From: Pilatotrama ljubarskyi
Taxonomy: Eukaryota; Basidiomycota; Agaricomycetes; Polyporales; Polyporaceae
Assembly: GCA_022385805.1 (NCBI GenBank)
Contig: MU277730.1
Coordinates: 128,106 to 192,105 of the forward strand
Length of the DNA: 64,000 bases
Reading direction: 5' to 3'
Part shown: piece after piece, positions 22,996-34,637 of the stretch
Layout of the letters: each line of letters begins with the position of its first letter
How positions within the stretch are numbered: the stretch's first letter is position 1
Notes under the pieces: model-generated
Told to the model about the DNA's origin: nothing
Databases searched by the model: none
What the model saw: the letters and a program-made list of their open reading frames with translations, nothing else
Translations under genes and position numbers: made by a program

Positions 22996-23724
22996 GGGCA
23001 GCTTTAGAGAGAAACGGAAGAGACACAAAGGACTGGCGCCGTCAGCGTACCATGGACGGGGCTGGATGTTCGACGCGATGTTTTCACACCGCGCGGAGGC
23101 CCGGCGCAACGGTACGCATCATTTTTCCCATGTTTTTGGCAAGTGCTGCAGGTTATAGATTGAACCTAGCTGCGCTCCAAAGTAGATTTCCGCGTTGCTT
23201 ACTGTCTTCGAGCTATTCCGAGAGGCTTTAGTTGTGATTAGGAAGCTCACATGACTCGTGCGCACACTGACCTGCGCACAGCTGCGACTGAACAGAGATG
23301 CACTGCTTGAATGAATCGGTGGTGTGATGTGCCTTCCGCCGTCGGCCAGGCCTAAATGCTGTGCTCTCAGTCCTTTTATGGACATATCCTGCGTAAAATA
23401 ATTCGGCTGGTCGAAATCCATCGCCGTTCTTGGTGAGCACCACCTTCTACTTTTGCTCCTCGACCACTCTCACGGGCTCGAGACAGTACATGGGCGCCGT
23501 GTGCGCTGGCAGATATGAAGAAGCAGAGCAGCGGTTGCTCTTTTTGCTCCATGAGGACACGCCTCGAGCCTGTGCGAATGCGAACGACGTCGCCTGCCTG
23601 AAGCGGCATATCCGTACCTGCGGCGTATCAAGATGCACACAGGATAACGCCTTCAGTGACCTTGTATCGGCACTCGCCTTTCCTACCTCGACCGCTGAAC
23701 GGCGTATCCGCAACACTGTCTGAT
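22996..23724. other. region between the divergent Yippee and allantoinase genes
   Basis: About 730 bp that must hold both promoters. A minus-strand frame around 23376-23609 (MPLQAGDVVRIRTG) is open but I cannot support it as a gene. Confidence 0.4.
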
Positions 23725-25408
23725 ATGGCTCCGAATCGCCTACGTGTCTTCGTGGGCCGCAATGTCGTGCTCGGCGACGGACAGCCCCGACCTGCCACCG
23801 TCGTAGCGGATGCGAACACGGGAAAGATCGTCGATATCCTCGACGGCGTCACTCCCCACCAAAGCTTTCCTGATGCGGTTGACGATGATGGTTGGTTGGA
23901 TGCGGGGGATAAGTACATCCTCCCAGGACTTGTGGAGTGAGTCAATCTGCGAGTATGTACTGGAAATTCTGACCTGTGCAACGCATCGTGTACCAGTGCT
24001 CACGTCCACCTAAATGAGCCCGGTCGGACAGACTGGGAAGGCTTCTGGACAGGTACACGCGCGGCGGCGTCGGGCGGTGTCACTACCCTCGTTGATATGC
24101 CGCTCAACTCCATCCCTCCCACCACGACTGTCGCAAATCTTGAGGAGAAGCGAAGAGCCGCTCGCGGCCAGTGCTGGACAGATGTCGCTTTCTGGGGCGG
24201 TGTCATTCCGGGCAATCAGGTACGTCTACATCATTTCAACATAGCGCTATCGGCGCGGCGAACGAACTCACGGTATTCGTGGAACAGGCTCAACTAAAGC
24301 CGCTGGTAGAGGCCGGGGTGAAAGGCTTCAAATGCTTCCTTATTGAGAGCGGAGTAGACGTATGTATGTCGCCATACGTCTCAGGGACGACCGCTCAAAA
24401 TACCCTCAGGAGTTCCCATGTGTCAACGAGTCTGACCTCCGCGATGCCATGACTGAATTGAAGGTAGTCGCCTATCCTTCATGCACTCGGTAGCTTGATT
24501 TATCGCCATTCCCAGGACACATCAACGGTGCTTTGCTTCCACGCTGAGCTCGAAACGTCTCCCCAGCGATTCGCGAGCGAGCCGTCGGACCCGACGCTGT
24601 ACTCCACGTTTCTCGCGTCGCGCCCGCAGCAGCTGGAGGTAGACGCGATCGCGCTCATCACTCGCCTGCACAAAGAATATCCCTCCCTCCGGCTGCACAT
24701 TGTCCACCTCTCTGCGGCCGACGCACTGCCGCTCATTCGCGCCGCGAAGGCGTCCGGGCTGCCGCTCACCGTGGAGACGTGTTTCCATTACCTCACCCTC
24801 TCCGCTCAGCACATCCCGCACGGGCGTCCCGAGTTCAAATGCTGCCCGCCAATACGCGAAGACGCGAACCGCGAGGCGTTGTGGGAGGCGTTGCTTGACG
24901 GCACCATTGACTGCGTCGTCAGTGATCATAGCCCCTGCGTGGCATCGTTGAAGAAGATCGACGAGGGTGACATCATGAGTGCTTGGGGCGGCATCAGCAC
25001 GTTGGGGCTTGGGTTGAGCTTGCTTTGGACTGAGGCGAGAAAGCGGGGCGTTGGCATCGAGCGACTCGTCGACTGGCTGTGTGCGCAAACGGCGAAGCAC
25101 GCTGGTTTGGCAGATCGCAAGGGCCAGCTCAAGATAGGACACGACGCGGATCTCGTTGTCTGGGACCCCGAAGCCCAAGTAGAGGTCAGTGCTTCTGCAT
25201 CGCCGCATTCCGCTCATAAGCTCGCAGTGCGCTAAATCGGGGTCATCGACAGGTTACCAAGGAACAGCTTCACTTCAAGAACAAGCTCACACCGTATGAA
25301 GGGCTCAAGTTGAATGGGAGAGTCGAGAAGACGTTCCTTCGAGGTCGGCTCATCTACAATGCATCTGAAGGTTTCAATGGCCTCGAGCCTGTAGGAGACC
25401 TACTGTAA
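23725..25408 (+). CDS. DAL1: allantoinase
   Basis: Amidohydrolase that opens the allantoin ring to allantoate, the second step of allantoin use as nitrogen source after uricase. Six exons: 23725-23936, 23997-24219, 24288-24359, 24410-24463, 24516-25184 and 25253-25408. Visible in order: [21 protein letters not shown] (HxH zinc ligands), [30 protein letters not shown] (Lys that is carboxylated), [21 protein letters not shown] (third His), [33 protein letters not shown] (metal Asp) and [16 protein letters not shown]. All dinuclear-metal ligands are present, and the C-terminus [17 protein letters not shown] fits the family, so the gene looks intact. No other purine-catabolic gene is recognisable nearby. 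Confidence 0.95.
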
Positions 25409-27240
25409 CGACATATTCAAAAGCTAATACTGAATGGACTGAAGCGGAGCCCCATCTTCCTTCAGGATCTGATACCGGGCACCCACGGGGCCTCCGTCGT
25501 CAAGCGACGCCACCGACGATTTCGTCTGTGCGGCAAGCTCTACGTTGCGGGAGAAGTTCCATCCAGAACATCACGAGTCCGCATGGGAAATGTGCTGTAC
25601 AAAGACGTGCAGCGCGACGTCTCCAATATAAGCTGGTAACATGAGACGCAAATAGCAACTCATGCTGAAATCAGTCGCGGTGCGTGCTCAACACTCCACC
25701 ATAGTTCAGCGAACCTTTCAGAGGCTGTCGTCCCTGATACATTGATTGAGAGGTCTCCTAGTGCTCGACGTACACCGCGCGTCGACTGACCCGTGTGACG
25801 ATAGGCCGGCCCTCTGCTCGATGATCCATACAGCCGAATGGATTCGTCTTGCGACAGCGGACACAGTGATCTGACTCGCAGACCATACGGATGAAAGCAT
25901 AACCGTACATGCGCCCAACCTAGCAGTCATAGGCTCTGTAGGCCTCGATGCTTAGAAGGGCAACCGCACTCGACTCGGGGTTCCGGAGCGCCAAATTTGT
26001 TTTGACCCCTCATCGCAAACGGCTTCAGCGTGTCGTGAAATTCCGCTTCGAGGCCGGTTACATGTCTTTCCGGCGCTTGTACCAATGCGAGAGTAGAAGG
26101 AATCCCAAGGAATATCAGGCTGGTGTGGTATGGAATGTAGCCAAGCGGCCAGCGGGAGCATTCACGAAGAGTTCCTGCCAGTACATGCCATAGGAGATCA
26201 TCGATCAGGCTCAGAGCAAGAGCTTCTTGGGCCAATGCTCCGGGAAGCGGAGGGTATGGTCACGTAGCATAATAATATCATATAGGCCTTACATTTGACT
26301 CGGATGGTACTCCAAGTTGCTTAAGTCGAGTCGTTCGGTATAGAGGCTTCTCACCCAGCTTCTTGAGCAATCCGGGTTAGGGTCAGACGGGCGCTCCAAC
26401 GGACCGGACAATCCGACGAGTATCTCCTATTATTAGTGGTCTCCTCCGCCGTGACCGTTAGTATTGTCAGGAACTTGAAGCTTGTACTTCCGACACGCAC
26501 GCCAGAGCTATCAGTGGTATGTCCATCTCTGTCATACCCAGACGACGGTATTCCCTCGAGATAATTGATGAATGTCTCAAGACGTCTTCAGACTTTCCAT
26601 CGTCCTAAGCACTCCGGTCCGGAGGTCTTCCGGATGCATTCATGGAGCAGCCTCTTCCCTCCCTCCAAGATGCGCAAGCGGTCCACGACCTCGATTCCGA
26701 CTACAGTAGCGTCTATAACATTATAATCAACGCTGAAGCACAAGCGGAGGGTCGAAAGCTCCCAAGTTCCGCAATATGAACCCGCGCACTGGGCTATCTA
26801 CTGCTCAATCCCTTGTCCGCCACCTCTCGAACGACCGTGCTTTCTCAGGTTGTGGCAGCATGTGACGGCTCGGATGACAGGTCAGAAAAGATATAATATA
26901 CGACATTGGACGCGATTATGTGCGCGACTTTGTGAATCTGTGTACGTCCGTCTCCGGCCACATCCCGTTGAACGAACGCGTGATACGATGTTTGTCCTCC
27001 GGCACAGTCGGCGAAGGTCAGCGGGTAAGGAGCAGACACTGTTCTCCCGCCTCGGGGCCCGCTATAAGATGCTCGATTGATCGAGCCTTGGAGCGGTACA
27101 GGGCAGTACTCGGCAGCACCCCAAGAGATCGCTCGCGGCTCGTCCGCCCGGAAGCAGGTACGCACTCTGCAGGGGTATCCTCCCGGCCTCTTTCGGCAGC
27201 TCACCGCTCGGATTCCGACAGGCCTTGCTCAGGGACGGCT
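25409..27240. other. 1.8 kb without a recognisable gene
   Basis: Short frames in all phases. Nothing convincing. Part of 26.9-27.2 kb may belong to the decayed HNH-family gene that follows, but I cannot align it. Confidence 0.35.
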
Positions 27241-28074
27241 TTCGGTGCATGATAGCTGGGGCACTTAACGCTACCTATCCCGAGCTGTTTACCGATGAAG
27301 AATGCCGTGGTATTAGGTGGCCCGGGCCGATCTAATAGAATGCTATCATACAGAAGTTCCGTGATCTTCTACTCATTCCGGGCGCCTCTGCGCGGGAGGA
27401 TAATGCCTCACACACGCTCGTCAGTGACTCTGAGGTACTGTCTTCGGAGTCCGTCCTCTGCCATCTTTGCGATATGCACTGACGTGCATTGAAGCGACGC
27501 CCGAGCGGCGTTCTTGGATCAATTCGGGTACAAGCACTTGGCGGAGCGACTGTCTGGCTTGAATGTCCATAGACCCGACAACTTCATGGCCCTTAACAGC
27601 ACCTTGTACTCCCGCTTCGGCAACACGGACATATGGCTCGAAGAGGTGCAAGGCCAAGTGAGCCAGTCATTGTCATCAGTGACGGGTCCGTTCTACTCAG
27701 GTGCGTGCGTATGACACCCTCAGGACAATAGATACAAGGTCAACCTCGCGCCGAAGTACAGGCACGCCGATTTTGGCCTGCTGTCCGAGGGGCAATCTGT
27801 GGCCCGAGAACGCCTCAGACTGTCGCTTCCCAACCCAGAGTACCTCCGCCTTCACGCGACACGATGCTGTCACATTCTGCATATGTCAGGGGCAGCGGAT
27901 GGTGCGTGCGCTGGAAGAGAACAGCACGCTTGAGGAAGACGGAAGCTCGGCGGAGCTCCTCGCTAACAGACTACACGGTTTGAGCAGGAGGCATGATGTA
28001 TGCCTCACCGTGATCTACCAATCACCTATTGACTCAGACGCCGCGAGACTTAGACACGCTCTGGAGCTCGTCTG
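27241..28074 (+). pseudogene. fungal HNH-endonuclease-family gene, decayed, 3' part
   Basis: The pattern matches the C-terminal part of the expanded Agaricomycete HNH-domain proteins: LNVHRPDNFMALNSTLYSRF, GNTDIWLEEVQGQ, then after a frame change YKVNLAPKYRHADFGLLS, LPNPEYLRLHATRCCHILHM with SGAAD, and finally VRALEENSTLEEDGSSAELL. Upstream, PELFTDEECRGIRW and KFRDLLLIPGASARE are interrupted by stops. The frame changes several times and no complete splice path was found, so I call it a pseudogene. The 3' part recurs at 37.7 kb. In both places it converges with the 3' end of a CAP-G copy. Confidence 0.5.
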
Positions 28075-28225
28075 ACCCTTTGCTGGAGGACACGCTCATG
28101 TAGACCGATCGGGAACGTAAAGGGTATCCCGGGCATTCACAAATCGACGTCATTGAGTACAACATGAACCAAATATATAATGAAGCAGCGGAAGGAGGTG
28201 ATCACAGCCGCGCGTCGACGTCGAG

Positions 28226-28793
28226 CTACAGAATATCGTCAACCTCGTCCGCCTCTTCGTCCTCGGACGAGTCCATAATGTTGTCGCGCTTGGCGTCCCT
28301 GTCCAGCAAGTCGCCAATGTCCGCATCGACACGGGCCTAATGCTTCGAGCGTGATGATGGGATGCGCGGGCTCTGCGGACGTTAAGCATCAGTCTATAGA
28401 GCAGTGGCATCCCACGACAGAACCAGCCCATCGTCTCGCGCAGTGCATCTTCAGCTTTGCAATCGGAATTGCTTCCTCTTCCGAAACCTCCTCGTCATCG
28501 TCGTCGTCGTCGTCATACGAGCTAATGACGATGGACTGGAACGCTTTGCTGACCGCCTTCTGGGACTTCTCCGCACTGTGTGGAGCATCGCGATGGTCAG
28601 TATGCAGCCAACCTCTTGTTCAGATTTCGTGAGATACGCACGCAGAACGCTTCCGCAACCCCCGCGTGGGTGCAGGGGCCCGGGACGCCCTCGACGTGTC
28701 CGTGCGGGCGTCATCTTCATCGGACTCGTTGTCGGACCGTGCAAAGAGACGGCGGCGTCCGTGTACCTGTATCTGTAGAGTCGACTGAGCTAC
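28226..28793 (-). pseudogene. condensin CAP-G C-terminal tail, fragment A1
   Basis: Reads SDNESDEDDARTDTSRAS, APAPTRGLRKRSACVSH and, at the end, IMDSSEDEEADEVDDIL before the stop at 28226. This is the acidic tail seen again in copy B (38.06 kb). An in-frame TAG precedes the terminal exon, where copy B is open, unless a splice site lies there. The fragment stops at about 28793 against a foreign block, and the CAP-G sequence resumes at 30165. The 130 bp around SDESDEDDARTETSRAS occur on both sides of the interruption. Confidence 0.6.
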
Positions 28794-28924
28794 AAGCCCG
28801 CCCTCATAGTCCCACTCGTGGTCGAGCTGGCGAGGATTAGCGCCGCACCTCCGTTGGGAACGCAGCCCAAGCCAGCGTCTTCCTTGATCTCTCTTGTCTG
28901 CATCCGATACATCCGTGGTCCGCC

Positions 28925-29570
28925 ATGTCTTCTCCCCCACGTCCCACTATTCGCTCTGCTACCCACCGCTTGCCAGTACCGCGTCCCCGTGGCTACTATC
29001 TCGAAACGCCCAAGAGNNNNNNNNNNNNNNNNNNNNNNNNNNNNNNNNNNNNNNNNNNNNNNNNNNNNNNNNNNNNNNNNNNNNNNNNNNNNNNNNNNNN
29101 NNNNNNNNNNNNNNNNNNNNNNNNNNNNNNNNNNNNNNNNNNNNNNNNNNNNNNNNNNNNNNNNNNNNNNNNNNNNNNNNNNNNNNNNNNNNNNNNNNNN
29201 NNNNNNNNNNNNNNNNNNNNNNNNNNNNNNNNNNNNNNNNNNNNNNNNNNNNNNNNNNNNNNNNNNNNNNNNNNNNNNNNNNNNNNNNNNNNNNNNNNNN
29301 NACAGCTCGGAAGCACTGTTCAATGCGCCCCTCGACCCAGCGGACGTGACTGCCGCGTTGGAGTACCTCCTGATACCAGATCGGGAATTCAAATGGTACG
29401 ACTTGAGGACGCTGCACAGGCATGATCCGGACAGCGCTTGGTGTGCGTATTGTGGTCCAAACCGTCTGCAGAATGCTCACTCTTGTTTGAAAGGCTGTGG
29501 AACATGCAACATATGTGCGCAAGGTCGTCTCCCATCGCCAGACTTTGCGTCGTCGCCAGAAGCTGAGTGA
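28925..29570 (+). CDS. unrecognised ~206-aa ORF family, copy 1 (interrupted by assembly gap)
   Basis: Begins MSSPPRPTIRSATHRLPVPR and LETPK, then runs into a 285-bp run of N. After it come LFNAPLDPADVTAALEYLLI, PDREFKWYDLRTL, HDPDSAWCAYCG, NAHSCLKGCGTCNICAQG and a stop at 29570. It is a paralogue of the full-length copy at 34638-35255. The frames on the two sides of the gap differ, which may only mean that the gap length is nominal. The Cys-rich tail could bind metal. I recognise no family. Confidence 0.6.
29017..29301. other. assembly gap (N run)
   Basis: 285 undetermined bases inside copy 1 of the duplicated ORF. Its position within a duplicated block suggests repeat collapse during assembly. 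Confidence 0.99.
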
Positions 29571-29894
29571 AGATACTATGGCGAAGGTGTTATGCAGTAG
29601 TTGCGTCCTTCTAGTAGTGCTACTTAAGTGTAGTACATCCGTGACGTGATGTATGCGAGGGCCATCGTGTTCAAACGTGCCGTGACTCACTTTGCTCAAC
29701 GCGTCTCTTCCTCCGCCGCCACCGACGCCTGAGGCCTGAGACTGTCCTCGTCGGAATCCACATCGTCGTCGTCGTCATTCCAGCTCACGAACACCTGTAG
29801 CTCTTCAGAGCGCGTCTACTGTCCCGCACACCCTGAGCGGACGCCACATACCTCGCCTCCGACTTCGGTCTGACAAACAATCTCCGGACGTTGG

Positions 29895-30164
29895 ATGGAG
29901 TGGATGTGGGACGGCGTGAACCACGTCCGGACCAACAACGAACAGCGTACGTCTCGTCCTCTTCCTCTCTCGCGCCTCGTCCTGAGCCGCAGCCAGTCCG
30001 CGAATGCATCAAAGCCCTCCGAAACACCCTCTCCACGCGCTCGCCGTCGCCACCTCCACCTTCCTGCACTCACCCGTCCACGCCCTCCACGTCGCTTCCC
30101 CGCCTCACCCGCCCATCTCCACATTCCCCCAAGCCGCGCGCCCCATCCCATCCAGCCGCCCGAC
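29895..30164 (+). pseudogene. UVRAG/ATG14-like 5' fragment with internal deletion
   Basis: Starts ATGGAGTG as the larger copy at 35645 does, then jumps straight to WDGVNHVRTNNEQ, which lies about 250 bp further on in that copy. It continues with the start of the next exon (ETPSPRARRRHLHLPALT and Pro-rich sequence) and stops at about 30164, where CAP-G sequence begins. It has no possible complete product. Confidence 0.6.
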
Positions 30165-32440
30165 CCGCCCGCGTGGGTGCAGGAGCCGGAGAGGCCCTCG
30201 ACGTCTCCGTGCGGGCGTCGTCTTCGTCGGACTCGTCGTCGGACTGCAAGAGACGGCGGCGTCTGTGTACCCGCACGATCAGTATCAGTTTCCACGGAAC
30301 TGCGGGCCCGCAGACTCACTTCGCTTTGCCCTTACCGCGCCGTGGGGACGGCGGTGGACTGCGGTCGCTCGACGTGGCGGCGCCCGTCGTCGTCTCCGTT
30401 GCGACACTCAGAGATCGCCTGCGAGGACAACAAGTCAGAATCAGCTCCGCGCAGGGTTCACTCGCGGTGAGCAGCAGACGCGCACCGCTTCCGGCCCTTC
30501 TTGTGCAGCTCCTCCTCGTCGTCTTCGTCCGGGGTGATGTCGTCGAGGAACTCGAACAGCTCGCGGAGCTCTTCGACCTTCCGGAATTCGTCCTCGCTGA
30601 AGTTCTCGAGCTGGCGCTCGTACTTCTTCGAGAGCGCCGCGTCGAATTTGAGCAGCGCGTTCTTCGCGGCCATGTCCCTCGGCGGACGACGCTGTGCGAC
30701 GCGAGGTCGGCATGGTAAGCGGTCGGATAGCGGGAGGATGGAGAGGACGGAGACGTACCGATCGCAGGTTCGAGAGGAGCAGCTTCAGGATGCGGACCTT
30801 GTCGTCGTTGACGTCGTCAGGGAGGTACAGCTTGCCGAGCATCTGGCACAGCGCCTTCTTGTCCTCCTCTGTCGACAAGTACCAAAGTGAGCGAGTGCGG
30901 CCGCTGCGCATACCGCGGAAACTGACTGTCGTAGTCCATGCTGAAGCGCGCCTTGACGATGTCCGTCGCGAGGTCGAGGTGGATCGGGTCCTTCTCGCGT
31001 TCTTGCGCAGGCCCTTGGCCGCAGCCCTGTAGTACGGCAACAGCAGCTCCTCAGTGGCGCCGCGCAGTGCAGGAGGATATGAGATGTACGCGGCGCGGGT
31101 GGGGTCCGTCCAGTCGACGAACATGAGCGCGACCTGCATCGGGGTGACCATGTCCTCCTCGCCGTCCCATTCATGGTACGCCTTCGTGAGGCGCTCGTAC
31201 AGCGGGATTAGGATCTGCACGGTCTCAGTCAGATGGTGCAGACAATGAGGCGACGGAGGGTTGACTTGCCTTGCGCATGCGGTTCTGGTTCGCTGCGGAC
31301 GAGGACGCGTAGACGGGGAAAAAGCACGAGAGGCACTGGCAGAGCTCTTGGTTGCTCGCCGTCTCGGGGGAGATGAACACCAGGACGAGCGTCTGCAATA
31401 CCTAGTCTCATACCGCGTCAGCTTTCCTTCCTTTGCATAGATGCCAAGGAGCACTTACCCGCTCGTCCGTGACCATGCCCGACAGCATGAGCTTCGCGAT
31501 GCCCATAACCAGCACGGCCTGCACGCGCTCGAGCTCCTCGGCCTCGAGGAGCTGGAGGAGGAACTCGATGATCTTCTCGCCGTTCGGGCTGCCGGGCCCG
31601 AGGAACGCGCCCTCGTTCACCATGAGGATGTCGAAGGTGATCTGGAGGACGCGGATCTTGAGCACCTCTGGCGCGGTCTGCACTTGGCTTAGGAAGAGCT
31701 GGAACGAGTTGAGGGCCATGCGCTGTGGATGGCGGCGATAGTTAGTAGTCAGGCGAGAGTGGAGAGGGACGGGGAGGGGCGAGAAGGGACGTACGCGGGC
31801 GATGAGGACCCAAGCTGATGGGGCCTTTCTCGCGAAGCGCCATCTCGCGCCGCTTGACGGCGGGGATGATGAGCTCGCCCAGGATGTCCTCCAGCGTGGA
31901 GTTCTCCTCGAACGTCTGTGGTGCCGGGTCAGCGAGCGACCTGGGCGTAAGAGAGACTACCTACGCCGTTGACGCGTTCGAGCATGCCGATGCGCACAGG
32001 GAGAGGCAGCGCAGGTCGACCGCGTCCATGCGCGCCTTCTCCTCCGGGCTCATCTCCGAGAGGGGCTTGGGGAGCTGCGCAGGCCTCGGGGGCCGCCTCG
32101 GCGAGCCCATCTCCGTCGCGTCGTCGTCCGCGTCCTCCTTCACTGGTTCGCCCTCGCCCTCGGCAGGATCGGCGGGGTCGCGGGGCTCGTGGACGACCTC
32201 GACGACGACGCGGATGAGGTCGCGCTTGGAGGGCGAGAGCACGCGGAGGACGTCGAGGCAGCGCGAGGAGCGCCTCGGGCAGGACGTCCTGCGAGAGCAT
32301 GCCGCGCACAAGCTGGAACATCTTCAGGCGCCCGATCTTGTCGCCGTAGTCGAGGTTGAGCGCGAGGCGGAGCATCTCGCAGATGGCGAACTCCTGGTCC
32401 AAGCGCGCTTCTTCGCGCCGCGCGCGTCGACCTGATACCA
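30165..32440 (-). pseudogene. condensin CAP-G (Ycg1/Cnd3-like) C-terminal half, copy A2
   Basis: HEAT-repeat condensin subunit; in the intact family it anchors condensin on DNA. Visible in order: LDQEFAICEMLRLALNLDYG, DKIGRLKMFQLVRGMLSQDV, CLDVLRVLSPSKRDL, EMSPEEKARMDAVDLRCL, MALNSFQLFLSQVQTAPEVL, KIRVLQITFDILMVNEGAFL, YERLTKAYHEWDGEEDM, QVALMFVDWTDPT, DPIHLDLATDIVKARF, EEDKKALCQMLGKLYLPDD, ILKLLLSNLRSVRL, NALLKFDAALSKKYERQLEN, LRELFEFLDDITPDEDD. The family runs to about 1000 residues. Everything before the LDQEF exon is missing, as sequence beyond 32440 is unrelated. One base is missing near 30996 relative to copy B, breaking the frame before DPIHLDLA. I call it a truncated, frameshifted copy. 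Confidence 0.7.
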
Positions 32441-32637
32441 GGACTCAACCAGACTCAACCCCTGAGGCCCCAAGACCCTCATTCGACAACTGGACCCGCC
32501 GTCTAGGCGTGTTATCTCACTCACTTCACTTGGCCACAAGACGGAAGTTGCACTAGCACGTATGTGATATGACCCTAAGCAGGTGATTGATTCCGTACAG
32601 CAAGGTTCTACAAACGACTGAATGGTGTCTCCCAAAT

Positions 32638-33586
32638 TCAGTGGGCATGAGAAGTGAGTAGTTCTACGAACTTCTCGCGAACCCGTTCCCACTCGCGGTC
32701 AGACTCTTGCTCCCCCAGATAGAACGGCCCGCCGGTAAAGCTTTTCGCAAGGTCGAGGACTCCATCAACCCGGCCCAACTCATCTGCCTGTACGTCGGCG
32801 AAGTCGACATAGTCGGGAATTTCTTCCCTTTGGAAAATGCGCCAGCTCCACCAGGGGCCAGAGGCACGCACGCCAATCAGGGTCTTGATGTCACGATTGG
32901 CCGCGAAGTTGATTGAAAGGTAGAATATCAGTTGAACTGCGCTTGTTTCGAGGAGTTCCTGCCTCTTCATGTCATATGCTCGTCCAGCGTCGGTGCGAGA
33001 GGGTGCTCTTTTGACCTCCCCAATGAGCATGCAGCACATGTGGCATGCGTGCGCTCCGTGACGGCGTTTCCAGTTTAGATACGCCCGCGACCTCTTGTCT
33101 CCCGGCTCGGGCCAGGGAATGACTCTGATGTGGGCGACCATGAAGTCAGGGAATACGTCCTTGCCACGTCCATCCGCAACGGTCGCTATGCTCCGGAATG
33201 ACGTATCTGCCAGGGTGTCCGGGGCCACGGAGGAACCTGAGGATGACCCAGTATCGGTCAACCCCGAAGACTAGTTGGAACTAGGCTGCCTCATAGTACA
33301 TACCATCCTTATTGTCTTCAGGATCACTGTTCCCAACATCTTCGATAACTTCTAGTCTGACTAAGTCCTCATACGAGAGGCCCAGATAGAAACGGTCGGC
33401 GACGGACAGAGTGCTTGTACCGTTCTCAAAGGAAAAGTCGAACACTTCAGAGATCGTCTGCGTGTATGGAGGGTACCAAAAGGCCTCCAAGCTGCGAGGG
33501 TTGTGTTTCGTAGAGTACGCCAGCGCAATGCAGTTCTTGATGCGTGCTGACGATTTGAACGTTGGAAGTGGATCGGGAGTCGTCAT
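32638..33586 (-). CDS. putative PD-(D/E)XK-type nuclease-like protein
   Basis: Two open segments: MTTPDPLPTFKSSARIKN to DNKDG, then after about 33 nt with GT..AG ends, LTDTGSSSGSSVAPDTL onward to the stop at 32638. The second part contains GRGKDVFPDFMVAHIRVIPW, CHMCCMLIGEVKRAPSR, LIFYLSINFAANRDIKTLIG and GPWWSWRIFQREEIPDYVDF. The spacing of PDF and GEVK resembles the catalytic PD..(D/E)xK signature; this is inference from motif only. The intervening gap is very short for an intron, so it could instead be a small indel. It sits directly upstream of the truncated CAP-G copy. Another possibility is a lineage-specific protein without nuclease activity. Confidence 0.5.
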
Positions 33587-33779
33587 GATGGACGGTGTGA
33601 AGGTAGGCACCGGTTAGGCAGAGATGGTGCTGGGTGGTCTTGTTCTCCTTACTTCAAGCATGACGGCTTTTGAGGGTTGTCTGAAGTCTCACTGCCGCTC
33701 TCTGTCTCGCATTGGAGCGTACATACTTGTCGCACTTGCGAGTTCGCGCCACTGTGCAGATGGCGACCCATGTTCTGTG

Positions 33780-34045
33780 GAACAATTACGAGCGGCGCCA
33801 CGATAACAATACACGCTTGAACAACAACAAAGCGGCGCCGCTGCTGTGCACAGGTGTAATAACAACATCGGACAATAGCAGAGTGGCGGCCCTGTGCAAA
33901 TTGAAACTATAATGTGCTTGAACAATGGCAGAGCGGGCGCGCCGCGCCACCCTGCAGATATGTAGCAACAACAGCTGCTGTACAACACATGTTTGTTGAA
34001 GACTCGGACTACATATTCAGTCGTACCACTGCAATTGTTCGAACC
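33780..34045. repeat. imperfect repeat block ending in an LTR-like motif
   Basis: Imperfect copies of a CTTGAACAA..AGAGCGGCGC-type unit occur at about 33815-33850 and 33915-33950. They are followed at 33999 by TGTTGAAGACTCGGAC and then ATATTCAGTCGTAC. Nearly the same terminus starts the AT-rich island at 39655. No coding sequence was recognised between 33587 and 34534 apart from this. Confidence 0.45.
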
Positions 34046-34534
34046 GTTGCCATTGTCCCCTCCCTGATCCGGATTCTCCACACAGTATACGTATGCTCTA
34101 TTGTTGCACGCCCGTTGTCCGAACTCAGAAATATTGTGTTCTGGGAGAAACCAATCACATGCAGCACTGTGCGCCGATAAGCCGCACACCAGCGCCGCAC
34201 CACCGTTGGGAACGCAGCCGACTCGAGCCAGTCACACACCCTAGTTTTGTGCAGCAGTATGATGTTCATCACGGCCATGTGGCTAGTCTCTTGTTTGGAT
34301 GGCCACCATGCAAGCCACCATCCGTGACCGAGTAGACTAGTGGAGTGTGAGCGAAGGCCTTTCCGGGCCCATTATACCGTGAGTCCGTGACAATCCATTG
34401 GCCCCGGCCCCCAGGCTATCACAGGCGACCAGACGTGCGGATGGACTCTATTTTCATTGAATAATGGTGGCTGTCGAGGGAGCGGGGCGGTCGCTACGGC
34501 CAACGCCACAAGGACTCGAGCGCTTATCGCGCCG

Positions 34535-34542
34535 TATATAAA
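34535..34542 (+). promoter_or_regulatory. TATA box upstream of the duplicated ORF, copy 2
   Basis: TATATAAA lies 96 bp upstream of the ATG at 34638. It overlaps the earlier in-frame ATG at 34542, which favours 34638 as the true start. Confidence 0.5.
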
Positions 34543-34637
34543 TGCATCGCTCTGCGGTCTTTGTCTCTCTCATCCCCTCATCTACCAACGTCTCCCTTGA
34601 TCTCTGTTGTCTGCATCCGATACATCCGTGGTCTGCC

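Noticed and set aside
28818..29699. Several overlapping frames across the N run
   Set aside because: Unknown bases keep every frame open; only the sequence on either side was used.
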